64,000 nt of DNA from an uncultured Bacteroidota bacterium (GCA_937924855.1 CALEYQ010000001.1:65177-129176); one strand, 5' to 3'. Counted from the stretch's first letter, positions 36,514 through 45,696 are shown. Made by a program: numbers and translations. The notes: generated from the sequence alone by a model not told the origin.

Positions 36514-36569
36514 AGGAAATGGTTTTTTCGGTTTGGGAAAAAGGAAAACCTAAAATAAGAAAAATGGGT

Positions 36570-37457
36570 TTATTGCAAAAGAATTTTACAGCCCCGGGGC
36601 AATAAAACCTTTAAAATTTCCACCTGAGCCGGGTCAACAGGATTTCCACGCAGATCCAGGGTCTTTAAATTGGTAAGAAAGCAGATCTCATCCGGAAAAC
36701 GGCTTATGTTATTCCCCCTTAAGGAGAGGTATTCCAGTTGGTTGAGGTAGCAAACTTCACGCGGAAAAGCCTGTATCCGGTTCATGTCCAGTTCCAGAAT
36801 TTTTAATTTTTTCAGTTTTCCAATACAGCCGGGAATGTGACTGAACCGGCAATTGATGAGGGTGAGATTTTCAAGCTGGCTCAGCTTCCCGAAGTTGTCG
36901 GGCAGTGAATCCAAATTTACCTGATACAGTAATATATCCTTCAATGCACTCAAATATGCAATGCTGGATGGGAGCCGGAATGTGTCGCTGGAATTTTGCT
37001 GAATGTTCAGCATTTTTAATTTGGAAAGGTAGGCGATGTCGGAAGGAAGTGAGTCGAATTTGCATTGGTTTAATTCGAGATACATCAGGGTTTGCCAGTT
37101 TTCTATGCCACGGGGAAGTGATTTAAGTGGATTGTTCCGGGATGAGAAAAAGATAAGTGAGTTGAGTTGTGAAAAAGCCTCGGGCAAAGCTTCGCATCCG
37201 TTAGATTCCATTTTAAGAACCTGTAATTTGGATATAGCGGCAATTTTCTGGTCTATTTTATGGGTATCAGCCAGGGCTCCCTCCAGATGCAGTTTGTAGC
37301 AGGCACTCCCGGCTTTGTAAGCCGTCTTAAGATCGGAATAAACGGGGGTTCCCACCGGACCCAAAAGGGAAAAGGGAGAACGGAAAATGTCCTGGGCATG
37401 GGAAAATCCTGAAAGGAAAAATACAATCAGAAAAAGCAGGGCAGGGGTCTTTCTCAT
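36570..37457 (-). CDS. Secreted leucine-rich-repeat protein
   Basis: A 295-residue exported protein with a signal peptide ending SHAQ. From about residue 70 to 280 it consists of eight or nine leucine-rich repeats of about 23 residues with the pattern LPxxIxxLxxLxxLxLxxNxL (for example LEYLSLRGNNISRFPDEICFL). The repeats build a curved protein-binding surface. The ATG overlaps the stop of the upstream barrel gene by one base (TAATG), so the two are co-transcribed; the AAA+ gene follows 56 bases downstream and may be part of the same unit. The partner is unknown. Confidence 0.85.
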   Translation of the reverse strand: MRKTPALLFLIVFFLSGFSHAQDIFRSPFSLLGPVGTPVYSDLKTAYKAGSACYKLHLEGALADTHKIDQKIAAISKLQVLKMESNGCEALPEAFSQLNSLIFFSSRNNPLKSLPRGIENWQTLMYLELNQCKFDSLPSDIAYLSKLKMLNIQQNSSDTFRLPSSIAYLSALKDILLYQVNLDSLPDNFGKLSQLENLTLINCRFSHIPGCIGKLKKLKILELDMNRIQAFPREVCYLNQLEYLSLRGNNISRFPDEICFLTNLKTLDLRGNPVDPAQVEILKVLLPRGCKILLQ

Positions 37458-38005
37458 TAAAATCCTATTACAATTCCTCCTCTGATAATGGGATTTGGAT
37501 ATGGATAAAACGGGTCGTCATGCACATTCCACAAGGCGGTAAGAACCAGGGCTGAACTTCCCCCCAGTCGCTGGCTGATGCCTCCTCCCAATAAAATACC
37601 GGTGGTGTTAATCCGGTCGCGGGTGAAGGGCGAAAATTGTCCGTTGAGCCATTCGTATTCGGCATGGCCGAACAGAAACTCAATGGGATAATAGCGGGCA
37701 AAGGTGCGGGCTCCGTAAATATGTGTTTTGAAGGTGCTTTGGGAATGCCGGAAGGCATAATACATATAGGTGCCTCCCACGCCGTAAATAAATTTGTCGG
37801 TTATTTTGTAGCCGATAATGGGGCTTATGTCAACCACGGTGATGGTTCCAAACGAGGCCCCAAGGTTCCCACCGGTAACAATACGGTCTTTCGACCAAAA
37901 TTGCGATTTTGCCTTTGGCTTCGGGTGCCGGGGTTCCTGATCCTGGGCAAATACAGGGGTATTTAGCACCAGAAAAAGGACGAGGCTCCGAATGAGAATT
38001 TTCAT
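37457..38005 (-). CDS. Small outer-membrane barrel protein
   Basis: A 182-residue product starting at ATG 38005 (MKILIRSLVLFLVLNTPVFAQ signal peptide); the frame open to 38041 would put twelve charged residues before the signal and is rejected. The mature protein has GGNLGASFGTITVVDISPIIGYKIT, a wording common in Bacteroidota eight-stranded barrels, and ends GGIVIGF with the terminal Phe recognised by BAM. It is translationally coupled to the LRR gene. Function unknown. Confidence 0.78.
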   Translation of the reverse strand: MKILIRSLVLFLVLNTPVFAQDQEPRHPKPKAKSQFWSKDRIVTGGNLGASFGTITVVDISPIIGYKITDKFIYGVGGTYMYYAFRHSQSTFKTHIYGARTFARYYPIEFLFGHAEYEWLNGQFSPFTRDRINTTGILLGGGISQRLGGSSALVLTALWNVHDDPFYPYPNPIIRGGIVIGF

Positions 38006-38075
38006 GCGTTCTAATTTAGGAAAAAACTTCTTCCCTTTCATACAACCGCAAATCCTGTGCCCATTTGTAATTTCT

Positions 38076-38083
38076 TATTTTTG
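38076..38083 (+). promoter_or_regulatory. -7 box for the second SDR gene
   Basis: TATTTTTG, exact match, with only five bases between its final G and the ATG at 38089, again suggesting an almost leaderless mRNA. Confidence 0.55.
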
Positions 38084-38088
38084 TATTT

Positions 38089-38886
38089 ATGAACATTGTT
38101 ATTTCCGGCGCTTCTTCAGGCATTGGCTTCCATACGGCACTGGAACTGGCCCGTAGGGGTCATCATGTGCTGGCTTTTTCCCGATCTGCCGTAAAGCTGG
38201 AAAAGCTAAAAGCGCTTTCTTCTAATCGTGGGAACCCCGGAAAAATTACGGTGCTCCCCTTCGATCTTGCCTACGGCGATATTCCCGGTTTCGTGGAAAA
38301 TGCCATCAAACCGGTGTTTGAAAGGGTGGATGTGTTGATTAATAATGCCGGAAGTCTGATCAATAAACCTTTTGCAGAGACCAGTGACGCTGAACTCGAA
38401 AAGGTTTTCAGGGTTAATTTTATGGGTGTTTTTTCCCTTATCCGTTCCCTTTTGCCACTTATGGAAGGGGGTCGCATAGCCCAGGAGGGAAATACTATTT
38501 CTGCCGCGGCCGGTGAGGTAATGGGACAACGACTGGGAGCTGCTGTAAAGGTATCGGGTCAATACCTGAGCTCCATTATTAATATCGGCAGCATAGGGGG
38601 AATTTCCGGTTCCCAGAAATTTCCGGGTTTGTCGGCCTATTCTTCTTCGAAAGGTGCGCTTTCCATTCTTTCGGAAGTGCTGGCTGTTGAACTTGAGGAA
38701 AAGGGAATTTCTGTGAATTGCCTGGCCTTGGGAGCCGTTCAGACTGAGATGTTACAGGAAGCTTTTCCCGGTTATCAGGCAAAGCAATCGCCGGAAATCA
38801 TGGGCGATTTTATTGCTGATTTTGTGGAAAAAGGAAGCCGGGTGTTTAATGGTAAAACAATCCCGGTCTCCGTTTCAAATCCCTAA
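38089..38886 (+). CDS. Short-chain dehydrogenase/reductase
   Basis: A 265-residue Rossmann-fold oxidoreductase using NAD(P)H. Seen in order: SGASSGIG cofactor loop, NNAGSLINKPF, catalytic Ser in INIGSIGGISG and Y-x-x-x-K as YSSSK, then the lid region LALGAVQTEM. The basic residues after the second strand (FSRSAVKLEKL) suggest NADPH. A stretch rich in Gln and Gly near residues 130-160 (EGGRIAQEGNTISAAAGEVM) is longer than usual and may form an extra loop. It is a single gene meeting carA tail to tail with no intergenic bases. Substrate unknown. Confidence 0.88.
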   Translation: MNIVISGASSGIGFHTALELARRGHHVLAFSRSAVKLEKLKALSSNRGNPGKITVLPFDLAYGDIPGFVENAIKPVFERVDVLINNAGSLINKPFAETSDAELEKVFRVNFMGVFSLIRSLLPLMEGGRIAQEGNTISAAAGEVMGQRLGAAVKVSGQYLSSIINIGSIGGISGSQKFPGLSAYSSSKGALSILSEVLAVELEEKGISVNCLALGAVQTEMLQEAFPGYQAKQSPEIMGDFIADFVEKGSRVFNGKTIPVSVSNP

Positions 38887-40041
38887 TCAGGCAGGTTGCA
38901 ATGCCCCGCTGCCTTTTTTACTCTTTACTTTTCCCATCATCTCAACAAACTGATCGAACAGGTAGCGCGAGTCGTGCGGACCGGGAGCGGCTTCGGGATG
39001 GTATTGAACCGAAAATACCGGCTTTGCCTTAAACCTGAGTCCCTCTAATGTTCCGTCGTTCAGATTGAGGTGTGTGGCTTCAATCTCCTTCACCTTACCC
39101 ACATCCTCCAGTTTTACCCCGAAGCCGTGGTTCTGAGAGGTGATTTCAGATTTGCCATTCAGCATATTTTTCACGGGATGGTTGATGCCCCGGTGCCCGT
39201 TATGCATTTTAAAGGTTCTTATGCCCTGTGTTTCGGCAATGATCTGATGTCCGAGACAAATTCCGAAAACCGGAGTTCCTGATTCTATTAGAGCTTTTAC
39301 CGTTGCAATCTGATCTTTCATTACCGAGGGGTCGCCGGGACCGTTGGAAATCATGAATCCATCGGGTTTCCATTTCAGCATTTCGGCGGCGGGGGTGTCG
39401 TGTGGGAACACCTGGCAGTAGCAATCGCGTTCGGCCAGGCAGCGCACAATATTCAGCTTTACGCCGAGGTCGAGCACGGCTACTTTATATTTTGCGTCCG
39501 GACTACCCATGAAATAGGGTTTTTTAGTGGAAACCCGTGAGCTTAGCTCAAGGCCCACCATGGATGGGATTTTCTTTAATTCCTTGGCCAGTTCTTCGGG
39601 CGATAGCAGTGTAGTGCTGATGATGCCGTTCATGGCACCCTTGTCTCTGATATGTCTTACCAGGGCCCTTGTGTCGATACCTTCAATGGCCAGCATATTG
39701 TTCTTCCTAAAGTACTCGAGTATGTCGGATTCAGCACCTTCGCGGGAATATTTTACGTTAAAGGAGCGGCAAACCAGACCGGCAATTTTAACCGAGTCGG
39801 ATTCGTTTTCATTTGGGTGTATTCCGTAGTTTCCGATGTGTACATGAGTCATTACCATGAGCTGTCCGGTGTAGGAGGGGTCGGTAAAAATCTCCTGGTA
39901 GCAGGTCATCCCGGTATTAAAACAGATTTCTCCTCCGGAGGTTCCTTCCAGGCCGGGTATGGCTTTTCCATGAAACACGGTTCCGTCTTCGAGCAGAAGG
40001 ATGGCGGGCAATTGGGTCTTGAATTTGGCTGTCTGTGGCAT
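38887..40041 (-). CDS. carA: Carbamoyl-phosphate synthase small subunit
   Basis: Glutaminase subunit that feeds ammonia to CarB for carbamoyl phosphate, used in arginine and pyrimidine synthesis. At 384 residues the length is normal. The N-terminal domain has DGTVFHGKAIPG and GEICFNTGMTCYQEIFTDPSY. The class I glutaminase domain has GICLGHQIIAE with the nucleophile Cys and QYHPEAAPGPHDS with the His/Glu pair. The ATG at 40041 (MPQTAKFK) is chosen over the frame start at 40101. It lies just below the rplQ terminator and no promoter box is obvious, so it may depend on readthrough. carB is not in the window. Confidence 0.94.
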   Translation of the reverse strand: MPQTAKFKTQLPAILLLEDGTVFHGKAIPGLEGTSGGEICFNTGMTCYQEIFTDPSYTGQLMVMTHVHIGNYGIHPNENESDSVKIAGLVCRSFNVKYSREGAESDILEYFRKNNMLAIEGIDTRALVRHIRDKGAMNGIISTTLLSPEELAKELKKIPSMVGLELSSRVSTKKPYFMGSPDAKYKVAVLDLGVKLNIVRCLAERDCYCQVFPHDTPAAEMLKWKPDGFMISNGPGDPSVMKDQIATVKALIESGTPVFGICLGHQIIAETQGIRTFKMHNGHRGINHPVKNMLNGKSEITSQNHGFGVKLEDVGKVKEIEATHLNLNDGTLEGLRFKAKPVFSVQYHPEAAPGPHDSRYLFDQFVEMMGKVKSKKGSGALQPA

Positions 40042-40069
40042 TCTTTTCCTTTTTTTGGTTTTTTTATTT

Positions 40070-40105
40070 AAAAAAAAAGGGATGAAGCAAAAATACTTCA
40101 TCCCT
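40070..40105 (-). terminator. Terminator at the end of the ribosomal protein operon
   Basis: Minus strand: 10-base stem AGGGATGAAG/CTTCATCCCT (40096-40105 with 40078-40087), 8-base loop, then nine T residues. It lies 31 bases after the rplQ stop and about 30 bases before the carA ATG, so incomplete termination could feed carA. Confidence 0.9.
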
Positions 40106-40136
40106 CTGTCCCTTTCGGGGGGTAATACTTAACAAA

Positions 40137-40637
40137 TTATTCACTTTTCGCATCATCCGCTGCACTCTCTGTGTTTTCGGTTTTAGCTTTAGTTGTGCTT
40201 GTTTTCTTTTTTCCACGACCTCTGCGGGTGGTCTTTTTGGCGGCATCGCCGGCCTCACCCTTAACGGACTTAAAGATTTCGTTGAAATCAACCAGTTCAA
40301 TCATCGCCATCTCGGCACGGTCGCCGGGGCGTGATCCCAGTTTAATGATGCGGGTATACCCACCGTTGCGTTCGGCTACTTTTCCGGAAATGTCGCGGAA
40401 AAGGATGGATACGGCATCCTTATTCTGAAGGTGGCTGAAAACAACCCTGCGTGAGTGCGTGGTGTCGTTTTTGCTTTTTGTAATCAGGGGTTCTACATAC
40501 ATCCTGAGTGCTTTGGCTTTGGCCAAAGTGGTATTTATCCTTTTGTGGAGGATCAGGGAGCTTGCCAGGTTAGACAACAATGCATCGCGGTGCCCTTTTT
40601 TCCGGCCCAGATGGTTGTCTTTGTTGTTGTGCCTCAT
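40137..40637 (-). CDS. rplQ: Ribosomal protein bL17
   Basis: Large-subunit protein near the exit tunnel. The conserved part (MRHNNKDNHLGRKKGHRDALL, ITKSKNDTTHSRRVVF) covers residues 1-115. A C-terminal tail of about 50 residues, first basic (TRRGRGKKK) and then acidic (AADDAKSE), extends past the usual bacterial length of 120-130 and is common in Bacteroidota. Last gene of the translation block, after rpoA, and followed by the strong terminator. Confidence 0.97.
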   Translation of the reverse strand: MRHNNKDNHLGRKKGHRDALLSNLASSLILHKRINTTLAKAKALRMYVEPLITKSKNDTTHSRRVVFSHLQNKDAVSILFRDISGKVAERNGGYTRIIKLGSRPGDRAEMAMIELVDFNEIFKSVKGEAGDAAKKTTRRGRGKKKTSTTKAKTENTESAADDAKSE

Positions 40638-40664
40638 TTTTTGTTCTTTCTAATTTTTTCGTTC

Positions 40665-41657
40665 TTACTCTTTATCCAGCTTATACTTGGCAAGGTTCAT
40701 TCCGAAGTGAAGGCCTTTTGCATGTACCAGGTCTTCCAGCTCCGTGAGCGACTTTTTGCCAAAGTTACGGAATTTTAAGAGATCATTTTTATTGTAGCTT
40801 ACAAGATCTGCAAGTGTTTCAACATCAGCTGCCTTCAGGCAGTTGAGTGCCCGAACGCTGAGGTCAAGGTCTACCAGCTTGGTTTTCAGGAGCTGACGCA
40901 TGTGCAGTGATGTTTCATCGAATTCTTCGGTGGCGCTGCGCTCCTCGGAATCGAGGGTAATTTTTTCATCGCTGAACAACATAAAGTGGTGAATCAGGAT
41001 TTTGGCAGCTTCCTTCAGTGAATCTTTCGGATGAACGGAACCATCGGTGGTAATGTGTACGATTAGTTTTTCGTAATCGGTTTTTTGTTCCACACGGTAG
41101 TTCTCGATGCTGTATTTTACGTTTTTGATGGGCGTGTAAATGGCGTCGATGGCAACAAATCCCATGGCAGAGCTTCCGGGTTTGTTTTCTTCGGCAGGAA
41201 CATATCCGCGACCTTTGGAAATAATAACCTCAATTTTCAACTTCACATTGGGCTCCATGTTACAGATAACATGATCGGGGTTCAAAACCTGAAAAGAAGA
41301 AGTGAACTTGCCGATATCTCCGGCAGTAAACTGCGATTTTCCGGAAACCACTACCACAACTCTTTCGTGTTCGGTGGTAACGATTTGTCTTTTAAAACGA
41401 ACCTGCTTCAGATTCAGAATAACTTCGGTCATGTCCTCGGTTACTCCCTTAATGGTAGAAAATTCGTGCTCTACGCCTTCAATTTTAACGGCGGTAATGG
41501 CATATCCTTCAAGTGAAGAAAGGAGTACGCGGCGGATGGCGTTTCCAACGGTAATTCCATAACCGGGTTCGAGGGGACGAAATTCAAAATGTCCTTCCGT
41601 GTCGGTGGAATTAACCATGATAACTTTATCAGGTTTAATGAAATCAAGTATTGCCAT
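40665..41657 (-). CDS. rpoA: RNA polymerase alpha subunit
   Basis: 330 residues, normal. The N-terminal assembly domain shows PLEPGYGITVGNAIRRVLLSSLEG; the C-terminal domain, which contacts promoter DNA and activators, shows LDLSVRALNCLKAADVETLADLV and FRNFGKKSLTEL. It binds beta and beta' to start polymerase assembly. Located between rpsD and rplQ as in most bacteria. Confidence 0.98.
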   Translation of the reverse strand: MAILDFIKPDKVIMVNSTDTEGHFEFRPLEPGYGITVGNAIRRVLLSSLEGYAITAVKIEGVEHEFSTIKGVTEDMTEVILNLKQVRFKRQIVTTEHERVVVVVSGKSQFTAGDIGKFTSSFQVLNPDHVICNMEPNVKLKIEVIISKGRGYVPAEENKPGSSAMGFVAIDAIYTPIKNVKYSIENYRVEQKTDYEKLIVHITTDGSVHPKDSLKEAAKILIHHFMLFSDEKITLDSEERSATEEFDETSLHMRQLLKTKLVDLDLSVRALNCLKAADVETLADLVSYNKNDLLKFRNFGKKSLTELEDLVHAKGLHFGMNLAKYKLDKE

Positions 41658-41696
41658 ATTTGGGTGTTTTTATTTTTTGTTTTTAAAGAGCCAATA

Positions 41697-42302
41697 TTAC
41701 TTAGAGTACAATTCAACGATGAGTTGTTCCTTGATGTTTTCGGGGATCTGTGCGCGGAGCGGAACCGACACAAATTTTCCGGAAAGCGTTCCCTTGTCGA
41801 ATTCAATCCAGGGGTAAGCGTTATGACTTCCGTGAACTGCATTTTGAATTACTTCCATGGATTTGGAGCGTTCCCGAACGGCCACTTCATCACCGGGTTT
41901 TACGGTGTAGGAAGGAATGTTGATTACGTTTCCATTAACGGTAATGTGGCGATGACCTACCAGCTGGCGTGCGCCGTCGCGGGTAGGGGCAATGCCCATG
42001 CGGTAAACCACGTTGTCGAGACGCGATTCAAGCAGTTGAAGCAATACTTCCCCGGTGATACCCTTTTTGCGGGAAGCACGGTCGAAAGTAACGGCAAACT
42101 GGCGCTCCAGAATACCATATGTATATTTTGCCTTTTGTTTTTCCTGCAACTGAACAGCGTATTCCGATTGCTTGGCACGTTTTTTTGCCATCCCGTGCAT
42201 TCCGGGAGGATAGTTTTTCTTTTCCAGCGCTTTGTCGGGCCCGAAGATGGGCTCCTTGAATTTTCTTGCGATTTTGGACTTGGGTCCTTTATATCTAGCC
42301 AT
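41697..42302 (-). CDS. rpsD: Ribosomal protein uS4
   Basis: 201 residues. It starts early small-subunit assembly by binding 16S rRNA and often represses its own operon. The N-terminal part has ARYKGPKSKIARKFKEP without the four-cysteine zinc knuckle of some S4 proteins; the S4 RNA-binding domain (RLDNVVYRMGIAPTRDGARQLVGHRHI) follows. It lies between rpsK and rpoA. Confidence 0.98.
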   Translation of the reverse strand: MARYKGPKSKIARKFKEPIFGPDKALEKKNYPPGMHGMAKKRAKQSEYAVQLQEKQKAKYTYGILERQFAVTFDRASRKKGITGEVLLQLLESRLDNVVYRMGIAPTRDGARQLVGHRHITVNGNVINIPSYTVKPGDEVAVRERSKSMEVIQNAVHGSHNAYPWIEFDKGTLSGKFVSVPLRAQIPENIKEQLIVELYSK

Positions 42303-42323
42303 TTCTATTTGTTTCCTTTAGGA

Positions 42324-42734
42324 TTAAACTCTTCTTTTCTTGGGCGGACGGCAGCCATTGTGCGGAATGGGTGTCTGATCCACGATTTCGGTAATTTCAA
42401 TACCTGCTGCAGCCAGGTTACGGATCGCACTTTCGCGACCGGCGCCGGGGCCTTTAACAAATACTTTTACCTTTCTTAGCCCTGCATCAAATGCGGCCTT
42501 ACCACAATCGCTGGCAGCAAGCTGGGCAGCATACGGGGTGTTCTTTTTAGAACCCCGGAAGCCCATCTTACCGGCACTCGACCAGGCAATAACCTGTCCG
42601 TTAAGGTTGGTAAGTGAAATGATGATGTTGTTGAAAGTGGCATTGATGTGGGCCTGTCCTACAGCGTCCACTTTCACCACTCTTTTTTTGGCTTTCGCCG
42701 CTTTGGCGGCCTTTTCTGATTCCTGTTTTGCCAT
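42324..42734 (-). CDS. rpsK: Ribosomal protein uS11
   Basis: 136 residues. Small-subunit platform protein lining the E site. Conserved blocks: AHINATFNNIIISLTNLNGQ, SSAGKMGFRGSKKNTPYAAQ and the end PHNGCRPPKKRRV. A short basic N-terminal tail (AAKAAKAKKRVVK) precedes them. Between rpsM and rpsD. Confidence 0.98.
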   Translation of the reverse strand: MAKQESEKAAKAAKAKKRVVKVDAVGQAHINATFNNIIISLTNLNGQVIAWSSAGKMGFRGSKKNTPYAAQLAASDCGKAAFDAGLRKVKVFVKGPGAGRESAIRNLAAAGIEITEIVDQTPIPHNGCRPPKKRRV

Positions 42735-42774
42735 TCTGTTGTTTACTTTGATCCGGCCCCTAAGGCCTTCGGGT

Positions 42775-43152
42775 TTACTTGGTTACTTTCTTCTTGTTTG
42801 CAACTGTCTTTTTCTTTCCTTTCCGCGTACGGGCATTGGTACGGGTGCGCTGTCCGCGCACGGGTAATCCCTGACGGTGACGGCCACCCCGGTAAGTTCC
42901 AACGTCAACCAAACGCTTAATGTTAAGCTGAACTTCAGAACGCAACGCTCCTTCAACCCTGAACTTATCAGTAATAATAGCTCTGATCTTAGTTACTTCT
43001 TCGTCGTTCCAGTCGTTCACCTTTTTGTCGGGGTTCACACCGGCCTCTTTCAAAATTTTACGGGCCGAGCTTCTGCCCAGACCAAAAATGTAGGTAAGGC
43101 CAATTTCGCCTCTTTTGTTTTTTGGTAAATCGATACCAGCAATCCTTGCCAT
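42775..43152 (-). CDS. rpsM: Ribosomal protein uS13
   Basis: 125 residues. Head protein contacting the P-site tRNA and the 50S subunit. Conserved MARIAGIDLPKNKRGEIGLTYIFGLG and the C-terminal GGRHRQGLPVRGQRTRTNARTRKG followed by a lysine-rich tail. Begins 27 bases after rpmJ. Confidence 0.98.
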   Translation of the reverse strand: MARIAGIDLPKNKRGEIGLTYIFGLGRSSARKILKEAGVNPDKKVNDWNDEEVTKIRAIITDKFRVEGALRSEVQLNIKRLVDVGTYRGGRHRQGLPVRGQRTRTNARTRKGKKKTVANKKKVTK

Positions 43153-43179
43153 GTTAGCTTGTTGTTTTTATGCGTTGAA

Positions 43180-43296
43180 TTATTTCTGACGCTGTTTAAA
43201 CTTTGGGTTTTTCTTGTTAATGATATAAAGCCGCCCTTTCCTGCGTACTATTTTGCAGTCGGCACTTCTTTTCTTAATGGAGCTTCTGACTTTCAT
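43180..43296 (-). CDS. rpmJ: Ribosomal protein bL36, zinc-free form
   Basis: A 38-residue gene. The product reads MKVRSSIKKRSADCKIVRRK at its start and ends KFKQRQK. Only one of the usual zinc ligands (Cys14) remains; the positions normally Cys11, Cys27 and His32/33 are Ser, Asn and Lys/Phe, so this is the C-minus form. It has the expected place between infA and rpsM. Confidence 0.95.
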   Translation of the reverse strand: MKVRSSIKKRSADCKIVRRKGRLYIINKKNPKFKQRQK

Positions 43297-43307
43297 TTTC
43301 TGTTCGG

Positions 43308-43526
43308 TTATTTATATCTGAATATAATTCTTCCTTTGGTCAAATCATAGGGCGACATCTCCACGCGCACCTTATCGCCGGGAAGTATCCGGATGTAATG
43401 CATGCGCATCTTGCCTGAAATGTGGGCGGTTATAATATGCCCGTTTTCCAGCTCAACACGAAACATGGCATTCGATAATGCTTCCGTGATGGTTCCGTCC
43501 TGCTCTATGTTTGGCTGTTTTGCCAT
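43308..43526 (-). CDS. infA: Translation initiation factor IF-1
   Basis: 72 residues, a single OB-fold (GTITEALSNAMFRVELENGHIITAHISGKMRMHYIRI region). Binds the A site of the 30S subunit during initiation. It sits between map and rpmJ, the usual Bacteroidota position. Confidence 0.97.
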   Translation of the reverse strand: MAKQPNIEQDGTITEALSNAMFRVELENGHIITAHISGKMRMHYIRILPGDKVRVEMSPYDLTKGRIIFRYK

Positions 43527-43533
43527 TTATTTC

Positions 43534-44334
43534 TTATGCAATTTTTAAATTTCTTTTTCTGAGCACTTTTTCTATTTCCTCAAAGCTTGATAAAATATCG
43601 GCTTTGTTTTTCCTTACGGCCACCGTGTGCTCAAAGTGGGCGGAAGGTTTTTTGTCGGCGGTGGAAATGGTCCAGCCGTCGTTCCATTGTTTAACGCTTT
43701 TGGTTCCCAGGTTTATCATCGGCTCAATGGCTATTACCATGCCTTCTTTCAACTGAACTCCCGATCCCCGTTTTCCGTAATTGGGTACTTCGGGTTCTTC
43801 GTGAAGTTCTCTTCCCACTCCATGCCCCACAAGCTCCCTTACTACTCCAAATCCGAACTGCTCTACATGCGATTGAATGGCGTTTCCGATATCTCCGGTT
43901 CGTTTTCCGTCTACCGCCATTTCAATGCCCAGGTAAAGCGCTTCCCGGGTGCGGGTGAGTAAATCTGCTGTTTCCTCTGCCACTTCCCCCACCATAAAGG
44001 TGTAGGCTGAGTCACCGAAGAAGCCGTTCATAATTACTCCGCAATCCACGGAGATAATATCACCCTCTTTCAATTCCTGCTTTCCCGGAATTCCGTGCAC
44101 AATCTGGTCGTTTGGCGATATGCAAAGGGTTCCCGGAAATCCGTGGTATCCTTTGAAAGCCGGAACGCCGCCATGGTCACGGATAAATTCTTCGGCCCTT
44201 TCATCCAGTTTCAGGGTTGTAATACCCGGATCGATGAGGCCGGCGATTTCCGCAAGCGTTTTTCCAACAAGTAAAGAACTAATCCTGATCAGCTCTATTT
44301 CTTCATCTGTTTTCAGATAAAGTTTTTTTCCCAT
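43534..44334 (-). CDS. map: Methionine aminopeptidase, type I
   Basis: 266 residues. Removes the initiator Met from nascent proteins; two-metal enzyme. Metal-binding residues appear in ISVDCGVIMNGFFGDSAYTF (Asp, Asp), GHGVGRELHEEPEVPNYG (His), and the two Glu of GMVIAIEPMI and FEHTVAV. No N-terminal zinc-finger extension. Between secY (4 bases away) and infA. Confidence 0.97.
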   Translation of the reverse strand: MGKKLYLKTDEEIELIRISSLLVGKTLAEIAGLIDPGITTLKLDERAEEFIRDHGGVPAFKGYHGFPGTLCISPNDQIVHGIPGKQELKEGDIISVDCGVIMNGFFGDSAYTFMVGEVAEETADLLTRTREALYLGIEMAVDGKRTGDIGNAIQSHVEQFGFGVVRELVGHGVGRELHEEPEVPNYGKRGSGVQLKEGMVIAIEPMINLGTKSVKQWNDGWTISTADKKPSAHFEHTVAVRKNKADILSSFEEIEKVLRKRNLKIA

Positions 44335-44338
44335 TTCA

Positions 44339-45676
44339 CTACATCGTTGTGGCCGAGGTCATACCAACCGACGAACGGCCTTTAATCCTTCCCGACTTCA
44401 TCAGCCCATCGTAATGGCGCATCAGAAGATAACTTTCAACCTGCTGCAATGTATCCAGCACCACCCCTACAAGAATGAGCAACGAGGTGCCCCCGTAAAA
44501 ACGCGAGAATCCGGTACTCACACCCAGCCACAATTCGGCAATCGCAGGCAAAATGGCCACGAACGCCAGAAACATAGAGCCGGGTAGGGTGATTTTAGAC
44601 ATTACTTCATCAATATACTCAGCGGTTTTCTTACCCGGTTTAATACCCGGAATAAATCCACCGTTGCGTTTCATCTCTTCGGCCATCTGGGTGGGATTTA
44701 CCATGATGGCGGTATAGAAATAGGTAAATACGATAATCAATACCGAGAAAGTAAAGTTGTATATGAACCCGGTATGGTTGGCAAAGGTGAGTACGAACCA
44801 ATTGGCATCCTGGGTGGTGAACCCTGCAAACGTTATGGGGATGAACATTATGGCCTGGGCAAAAATGATAGGCATTACTCCCGCTGCATTTACTTTCAGG
44901 GGAATGTAGTTTCTTACGCCACCGTATTGCTTGTTTCCGACAATCTTTTTCGCAAACTGAACGGGTATTTTCCGGGTTCCCTGCACCAGCAGTATCGAAA
45001 GAATTACCACGAGCAGTAAAACCACCAACTCTACCAGAATCATGATCAAACCACCTCCTTTATTCATACGGGTGGCAAACTCCGTGATCCCTGCAAAGGG
45101 CAGATCGGCAATGATACCAATCATAATGAGCAGCGATATACCGTTACCTAAACCTTTGTCGGTGATTCGTTCTCCAAGCCACATGATGAACATGGTTCCG
45201 GCCACCAGAATAATGGTAGTGGAGGTGAGCCACATTACCGAATCTTCCATACGGGCATTGGATGGAATTTGCGAAGCAATATATCCGGGTGCCTGGAAAA
45301 GGGTAATAAGTACGGTCAGGAACCGGGTATACTGATTAATTTTCTTTCTTCCGCTTTCACCTTCCTTCTGAAGTTTTTGGAAATAGGGGAGGGCCATCGT
45401 AAGCAGCTGGATAACGATAGAGGCAGAAATGTAAGGCATGATGCCCAGGGCAAAAATGGAGGCTTTTTCAAATGCACCTCCGGTAAACATATTAATGATG
45501 CTTACCAGACCTCCGGCATCCTGGCGGATATTGGCCAGCATATCGGAATCTACTCCGGGCAGAATGATGAAGGTTCCAAGACGGTAAACCAAAAGAAATA
45601 ACAGGGTGTTTGTAATACGAACCCTGAGATCTTCAATCGACCATATGTCCCTCAGCTTATTAAAAAAACTTTTCAT
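44339..45676 (-). CDS. secY: Protein translocase subunit SecY
   Basis: 445 residues, ten hydrophobic helices. Channel of the Sec translocon in the inner membrane, partner of SecE and SecG. Signature regions: GGAFEKASIFALGIMPYISASIVIQLL and the cytoplasmic loop RKIPVQFAKK. Between rplO and map. Confidence 0.98.
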   Translation of the reverse strand: MKSFFNKLRDIWSIEDLRVRITNTLLFLLVYRLGTFIILPGVDSDMLANIRQDAGGLVSIINMFTGGAFEKASIFALGIMPYISASIVIQLLTMALPYFQKLQKEGESGRKKINQYTRFLTVLITLFQAPGYIASQIPSNARMEDSVMWLTSTTIILVAGTMFIMWLGERITDKGLGNGISLLIMIGIIADLPFAGITEFATRMNKGGGLIMILVELVVLLLVVILSILLVQGTRKIPVQFAKKIVGNKQYGGVRNYIPLKVNAAGVMPIIFAQAIMFIPITFAGFTTQDANWFVLTFANHTGFIYNFTFSVLIIVFTYFYTAIMVNPTQMAEEMKRNGGFIPGIKPGKKTAEYIDEVMSKITLPGSMFLAFVAILPAIAELWLGVSTGFSRFYGGTSLLILVGVVLDTLQQVESYLLMRHYDGLMKSGRIKGRSSVGMTSATTM

Positions 45677-45696
45677 ATCGTTTTATTCAGGCAATG

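Noticed and set aside
41589..42479. A 296-codon open frame antisense to rpsD and rpoA
   Set aside because: Antisense shadow created by codon bias; no homology-like wording, and the minus-strand genes are unmistakable.
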